Origin: Galerina marginata
Taxonomy: Eukaryota; Basidiomycota; Agaricomycetes; Agaricales; Galerinaceae
DNA length: 64,000 bases
Reading direction: 5' to 3'
Assembly: GCA_023014335.1 (NCBI GenBank)
Contig: JAECYW010000007.1
Span: forward strand, 186,001-250,000
Positions within the stretch are counted from its first letter, which is position 1; every line of letters begins with the position of its first letter. The position numbers and the translations under genes were made by a program. Positions 24,964 through 40,622 of the stretch are shown here, one piece after another. Under the pieces are notes generated by a model. It worked only from the letters and a program-made list of their open reading frames with translations, did not search any database and was not told the origin of the DNA.

Positions 24964-27900
24964 ATGTCTGCGCCTCCATCACCCCACTTCGGTCATTCAG
25001 CTAAACGCATTGCCTCAAACAAGAAAAAGGACCGTCCAGAAGCTCTCGATATTCCAGACGAGGACAGGAAGGCCGTATCGGATGGCGAAATTCGCTATGA
25101 ACGCGAACATCTTTCACAGCACAAAAACACGGAACAGGCGATCTCAGGTCCCAGTCTTCCCGACACGACGTTGTCAATCTGGTCCCAGCCTCAGCACTTC
25201 AACTTGAACGTTTCCACGCCAGACGACACATCGATGGAACCCGAACAACCACTCTCGCGCTCCAATTCTGCAACATCGTCTTTGGATCCGTACTACTTTG
25301 GAATTCAATCTGAATCTGAATCCCCTCTCCCACCCGTGCCACCTGCACCCGCATATCTCAGCACCACGCCAGATCACCCTCTCCCAAATGAACCTGTAAC
25401 ACCAGCAAGAAATCCAGCTATGATTGATAGACGTGGCCTTGTTGGAGTAGGTGAATTGGCCACGCCACGTTGGGCACGAGGAGAGGGAAGTCAGGACCAC
25501 GAGGAATCAACTTCAGATATCGAAGTCGAAGGATATGATATCGTCGTACCGGAAGATATCGAGGAGGAGGATCAACCTGATAGTCCTTGGACCATTGAGG
25601 CCGTTGACGGTGAATCGTCAGAGAAAGAAGAGGTATGCGAGTTATTGCTTGTTCATTAACATTAAACTAAGCATACTTCCAAGGTACCAAGTATGGAGCT
25701 CCAGCCACGGACCCTGCGTACACGACCTTCCATAGCGGATGAGAGCGGAGGGGAGGAAATTTTATACCCACGGAACCTACATGGCACCCTTTCGGAAGCC
25801 TCTAAAGTTAAGGCAAGTGCAGCAGACGACACTCCCAAATTTTCTCGTGTCCCAGAACGCCCTCCGCTTCCCGACAGCATGTCACCGCCCAGCGCCTTCA
25901 ATCAAAGTACTCGAAAGGCCAGAAAACGCACTTCAGACGAGTTTGAGATGGATCAGACCGGGTCACTGGTTTCTAAACACATTGGATCGGGTTCTGCAAC
26001 GAAAGACAAGGCTAAGGATGAAAAGGCGGCAGGTCGCAAGCACCGTAGTCTTAACCTCGGCACAAGCTCTTCAAAGGATTCCAAAGGTAAAGAGCGCCGG
26101 CGGGAGAGTAGCGGATTGACAATAAACAGCAACATCAAGACGCCTCCGTTGCCGGGAAAGACGCCTGATCGTCACGTCAGGCAGACTTCTGCGAGCTCAA
26201 CGTCCTCAAACGTGGCGGATAACCACCATTCTCGACGTGTTCATACGACAGACTTCTCGCACCTTCCTCCGTCTCCCTCATCTTCTTCCATCCAACAATT
26301 TTTGCGCAATACCACGGGCGCCCCTACATCCCAGCCATCGTCGTTGCACCGGTCATCTAAAGACAACCTTCAAACGCATGCTTCGCCTAATGTGGCCCAT
26401 TCGCTTCTTCGTGGAACGCAGGAAGGTTGGTCTGCTCTCGATGACGAGGCCACAGCAGAGGCATTGCGCAAATTGGACGGTTTGTCGGGAAAGGGAGCAC
26501 GGGCACGGGCTAGCGTTGGCAGTTTCGGACGGCCATCAAGTTCAAGCCGCCCTGGAACGCCTGCTGGTAAATCAAGTAGTCAGTGGGAAGGCCTAAGCAC
26601 CTCTGATTCTGGTAAATCCAAGCGTGGAAGTGGCAACATGAAGGACAGCTCGTCACTAAAGGATAAAGGCGATCATGGTCGTAGTGGAGTTGGGGCCGTT
26701 AACTCTGATACTTTAGACGTTGGAGAGACTTCTGTCGCGGCAACGAGCAGTGATGAGCAACAGTCAAATGATGCCCCCCCTGATAAAACTCCCAAAAAGC
26801 CTAGCACAAGCAGCAGGCTGAGTTTTACACCGAAGCGTGGATCCACTTCCTCGACCACCTATACGAGCACTCCTAGTTCTCGGGATTCTGCTTCAATGTC
26901 CGCGGCTACCAGCGCTACATCGATGTCTGCTACCTCAGGTCGTCAGTCGTCTAGCAAGGGTAGAAGAAACAGTGCTGGCAGTGATATTTCGAGTGTCCAT
27001 TCGACGGACGCTGCTCATCTAAAGGATCGCGTAGCTTCGATCGCAGTAAACGGCGATGCCAACGAAGAAGGCGACGTTCCTCCAGTTCCCCCTCTGCCCA
27101 AGGATTTGTCCACTTATCGCTCTCCTCCAACCACTTCATCAGGTGTCACATTCCCGCCTATACCATCTGACGACAAGGATAAAGTAACGAATAACGAAAG
27201 TCAACTGAACCGAACGATGTCTCTGGAAGTTCCAACCTACACGAGCCCTATAATTTCTCCACCATCAAATTCTTCTGGCCGCCAAGAAAGCCAACATTAC
27301 TCCTCAGCCACTGAAGCTATTCCACCTGTTCTTAAAACACCATCCAAGAAATGGAGTTTTTCTAGTGCACTGAATCTCAAATTATCCGGCTCTCCGTCAT
27401 CTTCGTCGAACCAGAAGTCCTCATTCCCTCTGAGCCCGCGATCTGTGACGTTTGGTCAACAAATTCGCAAATCCTCGTCAAAGGATCAACCACTATCTTC
27501 TTCATCAGGGAAAGTACCCTGGTCTCCTAACCAGCCCGAAGCCATGGGTTCTGCAGGGTCTTTGACTTCACTTTCCTCCATCGGATCGGTCAGGACACCA
27601 GGTCAGGCTCCTAATTCGACGAAGACACCAGATCGAGCCCCTCCTCTTTCCAGCCGACCCGGGACCGGTTCTAGCGCAAGCACAAACCACACCACGTCCG
27701 CTCTTTCTGCCCCACCCCCAGGACCACTTAGCCCTACGTCTTCGGTGCGTCGCGGACAAATTAAGCGATTGACTCCATCTTCAATCCCGTTCTTCCGGCG
27801 ATCGTCATCCCAATCAATGCAATTGCCTCCTCCAAGTACTATACTCTCGTCAACCTCTCCCACATTCCTAGGCTTATCTGCGACCCAGCCCATTCCACAG

Positions 27901-30900
27901 CGAACCAGTTCACCAGTTCAAGATTATAGTTCGATCTCGACGTCAACTCCTGGAACAACTCACAAGAAGTCTTCGATGCTAAGCTTGGGTCTACCTTCTT
28001 TATTAAAGTCAAGTTCTAGAAGAAGTCTCCATGCAGATGCGAAGGACGCCGCCAAGGAATTACAGAAAGCAAAGGACGCTGCTCGTGAATCCGAGAAGGA
28101 AAGAATCAAGCAAGAGAAAGAGCGACAGAAGAAAGAAGATAAAGATCGCAGTGAAAGCCGAATATCTGTCATCATTAACAGAAAGAGGGGCAAGGTTCGT
28201 TTTATTTTATTTTACCTCTCCAATGCAATGCACTAACCCGTAAAATATATGTTAGACTTTGTCATCCACTGATCCACGTAAGCCTAGATCACCGGTCAAT
28301 TTACCGCCAATGCAAATGGCTGGTTTAGAACCAGTTACTGCCCAACGTGTCGCGAAGCTCAAATCTACGTCCGGCATTACTCCAACGGCGTCATTATCTA
28401 GCAGAATTTCAACCTCCTCCTCATCCTCCAGGTTGACGTCGCAAACAGTCAGCTCTATGCAAAAGCAATCTGACACTTCTCTTCGCAGTCGTAACCAGCT
28501 ACCAACGATCGCTGGTTCTCCTTCAGTAGGAACAACCGGCACCAGCAGCTCTCAAACAGTAAAAGATGGGCGAGATCCTCCTTCATCTTTGATGAATTCA
28601 ACCTCAGGACTGCCTAAGGAAACTCCAACGAAGATACCCCGTATATCTAGCCGTACATCAGCTATACCTTCTCCGCCTATGAAGAACTCTTCTGCGCTAG
28701 CTACAAGACGTGCTAGTGGATTAATCTCATCGTCCTCTGCAAATGCTTCTCCTACCAGTTTCTCGACCAATGAATTTGGCGTGATGGAAAGTGAAGATGG
28801 TACAACTCCGAAAGTCCGCCAGCCTTCAGTACGGGTTTCACCTTCGACATCAACTTCACGCGTTCCACGCCAGTCGATTGTCCCTCTGGCCTCCACAGTT
28901 TCAAATACTGCACCGCGCAAGAGCAATCGGGATTCCGTTTCGTTTATTGGGTTGCGAAAATCTTCGACCACCTCTGTTGCTTCCTTATCTACCACCACCA
29001 CAACGACTGAGTCGTCTTCACACCAATCATCTTCCCACCATCGGTTCTCCGTACTCTCTCCTTCTAAAGGCTTGAAACTTTTGGCCCCAAAGAGTACTGC
29101 AAGAGCCTCGACATCAGGTCTAAATTACTCTGCCCAACAAGTTACAAGCTCGCCATCTTCATCTCGACAATCCCTTTCGACTCCGTCTCCTGCACCCAGT
29201 TCTGTCGATGAAGAAGAGCTACTGGGCGACGAGGAGATGTTGCATTACATAAGACGTCAACATGCTAAAAAGTTGGCTTCCGGAGCTTCTCAAGAAGAGT
29301 TGGACGAAATGCTTAAATTCCCTGAACCTGCTCCTCCTGGCACGCCCACCTCACCAGCTAGTAAGCGATCTTGACTGCTTTATCAAATTGCTTGTTAATT
29401 CCTTATTTAGGTATTCTGAAAAGCCATCAAGCTCAGGCTCTTTCAGAATTTGAGCGGAAAGAAATTCTCGACTACCCTTCAGTTTATTGTATCGGAGCCA
29501 ACAGTAGGAAGAAGCTGGCAGTTTTGGACAACCCCACTAACAACCACGGCTACGACGACGAACGAGGGGATTACCTCGTAGTCAATCATGATCATCTTGC
29601 TTATCGTTATGAAATCATGGACACCCTCGGGAAAGGGTCGTTTGGTCAGGTCTTACATTGCCGGGATCATTGCACAGGAGAATCAGTGGCCGTCAAGATC
29701 ATCCGGAACAAAAAGAGGTTCCATCATCAAGCATTGGTCGAGATTAAGATCCTTGATAACCTTCGGAAATGGGTTCGTTCCGTTTGCTTCATCTCAAATT
29801 ATTAAGGTTAAATTTTATTGCAGGATTCGGACGAGAAACATCATGTTATTAAGATGACGGAGCACTTTTATTTCCGCAACCATCTGTGTATCGCCATGGA
29901 ACTCCTCAGCATCAACTTATACGAATTGATCAAGGCGAACGGTTTTGTTGGCTTTACGACTGCCTTAATACGTCGGTTCACAAGTCAGATGTTGATGTCT
30001 CTATCCCTCATGCGCCATCATCGCATCGTCCATTGTGATCTAAAACCTGAGGTAAACTTATTCGTTTATCTAAATAATCCCATGGTAATCCTTATTTCAT
30101 CCAGAATGTCTTGCTTCGCCATCCAGCTAAAAGCGGAATCAAAGTAATTGATTTTGGAAGTAGTTGCTTCGAGCACGAGAAAAGTTGGTGACCTATATCT
30201 ATGAACTTGACATACGCTGATTAATGGCGTCGCAGTATACACATACATACAGAGTCGCTTCTATCGTTCACCTGAAGTGATTCTCGGAATGAACTACCAC
30301 ATGGCTATTGATATGTGGAGTCTTGGATGTATATTGGCAGAGCTTTACACTGGATTTCCTATCTTCCCGGGTGAAAATGAACAGGAGCAGCTGTCGTGCA
30401 TCATGGAAGTACTTGGTATTCCCGACAAGGAGTTTATCAACCGTAGCTCCCGCCGAAAGCTATTCTTTGGTGTGTTAGAATGTCACTGATGTCCTAAGCA
30501 ATTCTGATCATTTGCAGACACCAACGGTGCCCCTCGAACTGTCATCAATTCAAAAGGCCGGAGACGCCGCCCGGGAACAAAATCATTGGCCCAAGTCCTC
30601 CGATGTAACGATGAAGAGTTTGTTGATTTCGTGGCGAAATGCCTTGTTTGGGATCCAGAGCGGCGAATGAAACCTCAGACTGCAATGCGGCATCCATTCG
30701 TGATCTCTGGCCGCAGATTGAAGCCTCCAACGACGGCGACGACCAAGCTAACTCCCTCCTCTTCAAGCATAAATTCGAGGAGCAAGCCGGTGACAGAGAC
30801 CCCTAAGAAATCTCTCATCAGCGCTCCAACTCCACTTACTGCACGATCGTCGAGAACAGCTACAACAAATGGCGGTCCAACAACACCAAACAACTCCCAC

Positions 30901-31106
30901 TCTCAATCCTTGGCATCGAGTTCTACCCAGACATCAAGGTCCTACCGTGCTTCCCAGTCTCAAAGTCTCTCTTCTTTTAATTCCAGCCGAACTTTGAGCG
31001 GGTATGCTGTTAGTGAAATCTTTCCTCCGTGTTCCGTGACACGCTAATTTATTTTTACAGTCAAGTACGAACAAATGACTCCATCATTCTTGATCCTCCC
31101 TTGTAG
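24964..31106 (+). CDS. DYRK-family dual-specificity kinase with a very long disordered N-terminus
   Basis: CMGC/DYRK kinase (Pom1/Yak1/class II DYRK relatives). Roughly 1,400 residues of Ser/Thr/Pro-rich, low-complexity sequence precede the kinase. They are carried mainly by two long exons (about 25685-28194 and 28256-29360). Just before the kinase is a segment resembling the DYRK homology box ([18 protein letters not shown], then [20 protein letters not shown]). The kinase shows [37 protein letters not shown] and the DYRK activation loop [17 protein letters not shown] with the autophosphorylated YxY tyrosine. The MRHPFVISG end closes the domain, and a Ser/Thr-rich tail follows. The last exon, after an intron at about 31001-31070, adds a dozen residues and stops at 31104-31106. 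An intact catalytic Asp indicates an active kinase. Confidence 0.9.
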
Positions 31107-31287
31107 CTTGTTGCTGCTGTATATCATCATTCTAGTTCCTCGCTTTACGCATTCTTTGGTACCCCACATGGTTTCCCAATATTCATATAATTCGCATTAT
31201 TACAGAAATGTTTTGCCCTGGTGGATATATATATATCCGTACTTCAACTCAACTGGAAAAAAACTTTGTAACCTACGTGTGATGCCT
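31107..31287. other. Intergenic 3' region between convergent genes
   Basis: AT-rich spacer between the DYRK stop and the stop of the mitochondrial kinase gene, with a TATATATATAT run at about 31226-31236. No coding signal is seen. Confidence 0.5.
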
Positions 31288-32852
31288 TCAAATTTTTGAG
31301 TCGCCAGCCTCATCTAGACACCTTAGCTTGAGGTAAACATCGCTTCCTGTTAAGCCTTATGTCAATAGACTATTAAATAAGTGTTTAAACCACATACCCC
31401 ATCCTTCTAATGAGAAAAAGTCAAGAGAACCTCCAAAATACCTGCAAGGTGGCGAAAAGTGTTAGAAATTTTATTCTTCATCTCATGAATCGTTTGTCCT
31501 CACATCGCGTAAAGACGGCTCATGGGCAGGCCATATCCAAGCCCTGCTATAGTCCCCATTCCGGTTTCCAGACTTTTTCCTGTGATCTCGCCGAAAAGGT
31601 TTGTATCTCCGGTCTCATCTGCACCACTGACGGCGGCGCTACCTCCAACATATTGGGCAGCATAAGGCCCGCCTCCATCGTCGCGCTTGCTCTCTGAGCC
31701 TCTTCCAGCCGTGGTGAATGCATAGGAGAATATCCGAGCCATGTTGGAGGGGAGGACACCTCCGCCTTGGTCGCGGATCCTCATAGAAAGGTATGTTGAA
31801 GGGGAATTGGAGCCGTTTTGCAAAGACGACGTAGGAGGAGAAATTGTAATGGTAACAGGCGGCAGAGGCGAGTGGCCGGTGGTACGCAGCTTGATGTGGT
31901 GCTCCACCGTCGCCCGAAATGAGTTCTTGAGGATTTCGGTTAGTATGTATTCGAGGTGCACAGGTACATAGCTAATGATAACTGGCTTAAATATAGGATA
32001 ATCAAGCAGCAAGTTTGGAACTCACGCAAAGGTGGCGTCTGCATAGCCATCGACTACGATTGCCGGGCTGGCACCCAGAGTGGCCTCGCACAACTCCGTC
32101 ACAAAAGAACCGCACATACTGATCATGGAGCTGGGAGAGCACTTCATGTTGACTACGCCGACATAAGCAGAGGAATTTCTTGGTGAATTCAGCGCTTGTG
32201 AGACAGCTATGTGTTGTTCCGCTATCAGTCGAACGGATATTCGATTGCGAATGGCGCCATCTAAAAAGTCGCTAATTTGTTTAGGAGACATGTACCGAGA
32301 ACATTCCTGGAATCTGAATGGGTCTGAGCCGGATGTATACCGAATCCTTGAGAACAGATATCAGAACACGCACCCCTTTGCCATAGTTGGGATATCGTTT
32401 GCGTGCTTTTGGACAAGAGCAGTGAGCTTTTCGACGAACTCGGCGTTCTCTTGGAGGTTGATGACAGGTGGGTGTGTCGAAAGCCATCGAAAGCTGTCTT
32501 TAAACGCGTTCAAGGTTTTGGCAACGTATGGGTTTGTGCCAACAATGAATGGAAGCGACTCCAATGACCTGACGCGTCTAGCAAGTCTTCTCGGAAGTTC
32601 CGAAAGGGCGTATGATCCAGATGACAAAACGGAATCTGGTGTAATGGGTTGTCCGTAGGACAATAACTGGGCGAGATTCAAGGGACGCGGTGGGGTTGAC
32701 TCATATCGTGCTAGGAGCTCAGTCATTTCGGCAGAAGGTGGCTCAGGGGCACGGTGGTGGTAGCCCCGCCGTCGTTGTAAATGTGGAGGATTGCAGTTGG
32801 CAAGGACTCGAATGGGAGGAGAGGCCCTCTTGCAGGCGAAGGACAACGACAT
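31288..32852 (-). CDS. Mitochondrial pyruvate/branched-chain dehydrogenase kinase (PDK/BCKDK)
   Basis: A GHKL-fold protein kinase that inactivates a mitochondrial 2-oxoacid dehydrogenase. The N-terminus MSLSFACKRASPPIRVLANC suits a mitochondrial presequence. The regulatory four-helix domain follows (LNLAQLLSYGQPITPDSVL, ELPRRLARRVRSLESLPFIV, NPYVAKTLNAFKDSF). The ATP-binding part has the N-box EYILTEILKNSFRATVE, the G1 box MRIRDQGGGV and the G2 box GLGYGLPMSRLYA. Two short introns near the end join YFGGSLDFFSLEGWG to SDVYLKLRCLDEAG, and the stop is at 31288-31290. A Gly/Ala-rich insertion (GGSAAVSGADE) sits in the ATP-lid region. Whether the substrate is the pyruvate or branched-chain enzyme cannot be decided by eye. 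It is divergent from the Sds3-like gene across 95 bp. Confidence 0.88.
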
Positions 32853-32947
32853 GGTCGAGTGTTGCCGATGGTAGTACCGGTCATGGTGCAGGTTATGTGG
32901 CGTGACGAAATGAGATCCAAGTGACAGGCGCTTATCTGGCTTGTTCC

Positions 32948-34190
32948 ATGCCCCCCCAACCAGGCTTGTTCGCTGTTCCCTACGGCGCTACGCCCACCCA
33001 CACCCAATCTGGCATCGCGACAGCCCCCTCGGTAGGCTCATCCCACCTGCACCAGCCGACACCAGGGTCGAGCTCCAGACACGGTATGTCATTCATCGTC
33101 TCTTTTCTCCACAGCACTCAACTCAACAATCTTCAGGTGGTACAATGGACGACGGAAGGAAAGAGAAGAAGCGGAAAGAATCCTCTAAGCTCGGAAAGGA
33201 GTTGAGTGATCGGAGAGACGAGTTGCGTCCCTTTGTCGTCCTCCGTTTTTTCTTCCGCTCATCTTCGTCATGCACAGTGGCCGACACTTCACCGAAAGCA
33301 TATCGGCCTTGCACAATTCCGCACACATCCTCTCAACGCGACCAGAGATGTCCGACCACTACCTCCTGCGCCTGTACCCGTTGTCAATCGAGCGGTCTTC
33401 ATTAACGGCACAACTCGAGTTCGAGGAGCGTTATGCAATAGAGTGCGCCCAGGTCGCTTATGACGAGGAGCGCGAACGAGTGGAAGAAGAATGGAGACGC
33501 GGAAGAGAAAGAGTACGCGAACGACTCCTCGAAGGGATCGAAGAGAGGCGCCGGAGAGCAAGAGAGGAGAAGGAGGGAGAAGGGATCGTTGGTGGTTAGT
33601 GCTTTTCTCTCTCTCTCGATATCCTCCTCTCTGACTTGAACCTTTCAGATGCTGCACTAGACTCTCATTCCCGACCACCTGTAACCAGGAAACTGCGCAA
33701 CAAACTCGGCACATCTCCCCCACCCACACCGCACATCAACGGCTCAATGCACCCCCTCAGCTTCCCTGTATCAGGTTTCGCGAACGGCTCTGGAAATCCC
33801 AACGGCACGACCCTTGCAGCTAATCTCCCAATAACGACGGGCCCTTTCCTCAACCCACACTCCCTTTCCGTCGAGGACCTGCCATCACCTTTTCCTCTGC
33901 CCCTCACGTCCACTCACCTGCCTCCGTCTGGAGGTGTCGGTGGCGTCTCGGCTCTGGGTGGAAGCGGGGCGGCTGGCGGACCCGGTGCGCTTAACGGAGG
34001 CTCCAGAAGAAGAGTTAAGGGTGGTGGTGCACATCAAGGCCAGGCCGTTGGTGGTCTCGGCAAGAGCCTGTTGGTGCTGAATGTCGTCCGAGACAATGAT
34101 TTGGAGAACGACCTTGGTGAAATCAGGAGGGGGAACAAGAGGCGGAGAGCTACTGCAGCTGCAACTGCCGCCAGATCTGGAGCTGTGTAA
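32948..34190 (+). CDS. Sds3-like subunit of a Sin3 histone deacetylase complex
   Basis: Sds3/BRMS1 proteins hold together Sin3-Rpd3 deacetylase complexes. A Pro/Ser-rich N-terminus leads, after an intron near 33084-33136, to a basic segment (KKRKESSKLGKELSDRRD). A second intron (about 33220-33281) is followed by the Sds3 coiled coil: LYPLSIERSSLTAQLEFEER, YAIECAQVAYDEERERVEEE, then ERVRERLLEGIEERRRRARE. A third intron follows at about 33596-33647. The C-terminal half is Gly/Pro-rich with one ordered patch (LLVLNVVRDNDLENDLGEI) and a basic NKRRRATAAA end. Assignment rests on the coiled-coil pattern and is good but not certain. Confidence 0.75.
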
Positions 34191-34475
34191 CGGAGAAGGC
34201 TTTCACGTCTTCCTTCGGTCTTTTGGCACCTCCTAATAATTTCCCTTCAGTCTATTCCCTTCTTGCTATCTCGTCCATTCTTTTACTTATACCTTTTATT
34301 ATCCAATTTGTACTTTGTCCTTATATTTTCTTATTGTTTGAGGGCTTTCACCTATGCTATAGTAGTACCCCGACGTACCCGACAGTCCACTTGTATGAGC
34401 CCTTTGTTCACCGATGTAAGGAGGCGGATGGAAAATAATTTATACAATGACACCAGACCAAAACATAGCAGTAAT

Positions 34476-36369
<1,894 letters not shown>

Positions 36370-36455
36370 CTAGATAGAGGTAAAAGGTAGGGGATGGTAG
36401 TGAAGCACGAAGAAATGACTGTAGCTTAAAGCAGCTCGAGATGGGTACGCGTCCC

Positions 36456-36463
36456 TCACGTGA
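36456..36463. promoter_or_regulatory. TCACGTGA palindromic E-box between rpt1 and vma1
   Basis: A perfect 8-bp palindrome with CACGTG core lies in the 175-bp divergent promoter, with an ACGCGT hexamer next to it at 36447. Fungal Cbf1-type bHLH proteins bind TCACGTGA. The site is visible; binding is inferred. Confidence 0.45.
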
Positions 36464-36544
36464 CTCAATCGGCAACTGCCGCGCTATGATAACACTGATT
36501 TTGGTGACATCGCCGCAAGTGCTAAACTGCCCTTATATCATACC

Positions 36545-38932
36545 ATGGCCGGCGCACTTCAAAACGCGAAAAAGGACTTGCCCAAGATCAGGGATGAAGA
36601 AAGAGAAAGCAGGTTTGGCTCAGTCTTTGGTGTATCAGGACCTGTCGTCATCGCAGAGAACATGATCGGTGCCGCTATGTATGAGCTCGTCCGTGTAGGA
36701 CACGATGAACTCGTCGGAGGTCCGTCAAATCGCCTGCTCCAATGTATTTAGTTGGCTAATGTGGACTTCTCAGAGGTCATCAGGATTGAGGCAGACAAGG
36801 CTACGATCCAGGTTTATGAAGAAACTTCTGGGGTAACCGTAGGGGACCCTGTCTTGCGTACAGGCAAACCCCTCAGTGTTGAGCTTGGTCCGGGTATGCA
36901 GTCTTTTTAAATGGAAATACATATACCTAGAGTGAAACACACAAGGTCTTATGGGAAACATCGTCGATGGTATTCAAAGGCCCCTGCGTGTTAGTAAACC
37001 CTCGCTTTTGTTCTCGTATACCTACTCATCCCTGAACAGGCCATCCAAGACCTTTCGAAGTCCATCTACATTCCTCGTGGTATCAATACCGATGCTCTTG
37101 ATCGAAATATTCAGTGGGACTTTATACCGACTACGTTTAAGGTATAGTTCCTTCGTCAAGCAAAATGCTGTATCTAACGCCAAAGGTCAGGTCGGTGACC
37201 ACATTACTGGAGGCGATATCTTTGGTCGCGTGTATGAGAACTCGCTGGTTGATAATCACAAAATTATGCTGTCCCCCCGGGCTCTTGGAACAATTACTCA
37301 CATCGCCGAGAAAGGAGCTTACGCAGTAGATGTATGGAACCCTAGTCCTAGCTCCTTTACTTTAATGTGTCCTGACCTCAGCACAGGATATAGTCCTGGA
37401 GACAGAATTTGAAGGGAAGACTACGAAACACACTATGATGCAACTCTGGCCTGTCCGTGCTCCCCGTCCAGTTGCCGAGAAACAAACCGCCGATTACCCC
37501 CTCCTGACTGGCCAACGTATTCTCGATGCCCTCTTTCCGTAAGCTCTGAAACTCTGTACGTCTCTTACTCACCTACCGGGTTTCCTGTATAGTTGTGTAC
37601 AAGGCGGTACAACAGCTATTCCGGGAGCTTTCGGCTGCGGAAAGACCGTTATCTCGCAAGCCCTTTCGAAGTTCTCCAACAGCGATATCATTGTTTACGT
37701 TGGTTGCGGAGAACGTGGAAATGAGGTATTCATTTCTCGTCCTCCAGGCTTCATCCATTGACTAATTATCGGTCAATTCAGATGGCGGAAGTCCTAATGG
37801 AGGTGCTTATAATTCAATCTGCGTTCGATAACTGGTTTGAATGCTTTTCTCTAGTTCCCAGAACTAACTATGGAAGTCGGCGACCGCCAAGAACCCATCA
37901 TGAAGCGCACAACCCTTGTGGCAAACACGTCCAATATGCCTGTTGCCGCTCGAGAGGCTTCAATCTATACCGGAATCACACTCTCGGAATATTTCCGTGA
38001 TCAAGGTTCCAATGTCGCTATGATGGCCGACTCAACCTCTCGGTGGGCGGAGGCTTTGCGTGAAATTTCTGGGCGTTTGGCAGAAATGCCTGCGGATTCC
38101 GGCTACCCAGCTTACCTTGGCACCAAATTGGCCAGCTTCTACGAGCGTGCTGGGAAGGTGGTGTGTATTGGAAACCCAGCTCGTAAAGGGACGGTTTCTA
38201 TTGTCGGAGCGTAAGTAACCTTGCCTCTTGCTGAGGCCGCGGTTTACTTATTCGATCATTATAGTGTGTCACCCCCTGGTGGTGATTTCTCTGATCCCGT
38301 TACCTCGGCTACTTTGGGAATCGTTCAGGTCTTCTGGGGTCTTGATAAAAAGCTTGCCCAACGAAAACATTTCCCTTCAGTCAACTGGTCGCTGTCTTAC
38401 TCCAAGTATACCAAGGTTTTGGAGCCATACTACGAATCCACAGAACCCGGTTTCGTGGAATTACGAATGAAGACGAAGGAGATCCTCCAGAAAGAAGAAG
38501 ACCTGGCCGAAATCGTACAACTTGTTGGCAAGAGTGCATTGGGCGAAAATGACAAGATCACACTGGAGGTGGCCCGCATGCTGAAGGACGACTTCTTGCA
38601 ACAGAATGGCATGAGCGAGTACGACCGGTACTGCCCATTCTACAAGACGAGCGGGATGTTAAGGAACTTTGTCGGATTCCACGATGCAGCGATCAAAGCT
38701 GTTTCGCAGAACGACCTCACCTTCTCCAGGATCAAAGATTCGGCGGGAGATATCATGTTCAAACTGTCTCAGATGAAGTTCGAGGTATAAAGATTTTTAT
38801 TTGGGCTTCTGAGCAAGGACACACGCTGATTCACCTAAATAGTCGCCATCGCAGGGCAAAGAGCCAATCAAGCAGAAACTGGATGCTCTGTATGGTGAAA
38901 TCCAGGATAAATTCCGACAACTTGCGGAGTAA
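36545..38932 (+). CDS. vma1: V-type proton ATPase catalytic subunit A
   Basis: Catalytic subunit of the V1 sector that hydrolyses ATP to acidify vacuoles and endosomes. The N-terminal barrel ([20 protein letters not shown]) leads into the subunit-A specific region. Then come the P-loop [56 protein letters not shown] and [20 protein letters not shown]. The C-terminal helical domain ends [18 protein letters not shown]. About nine short introns are inferred from frame shifts with GT/AG ends. There is no intein in or after the P-loop, unlike yeast VMA1. Full length is close to the family's usual 615-620 residues. Confidence 0.96.
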
Positions 38933-39152
38933 ATTGGTCCTTGGTCAGAGATTCTTTATCTCTTTGAAATCCCGCACGTTGTCTTCTGTCAGAGTTTTCA
39001 TGCGCTATACATACGAACTATTTATAGAAAGTAATGAAGTAATGTCGAAAGTGGTTCGGCCCGAATACGATACGTCGATATCACCGAAGATTAAGCTCAA
39101 CTGACTTAAATGTTGGAAAGGATATTTTCATTTCATCTTCCATTTTCCCCCC

Positions 39153-40562
<1,410 letters not shown>

Positions 40563-40622
40563 TTAGGATTATGTAGACCATCCAGAAATCATACAGTGCA
40601 GGGAATCCAAGATCAGATATAA

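Noticed and set aside
37600..37760. Possible intein in the V-ATPase subunit A gene, as in yeast VMA1
   Set aside because: The P-loop ([16 protein letters not shown]) and the following conserved block are continuous apart from ordinary short introns; no intein-sized insertion is present.
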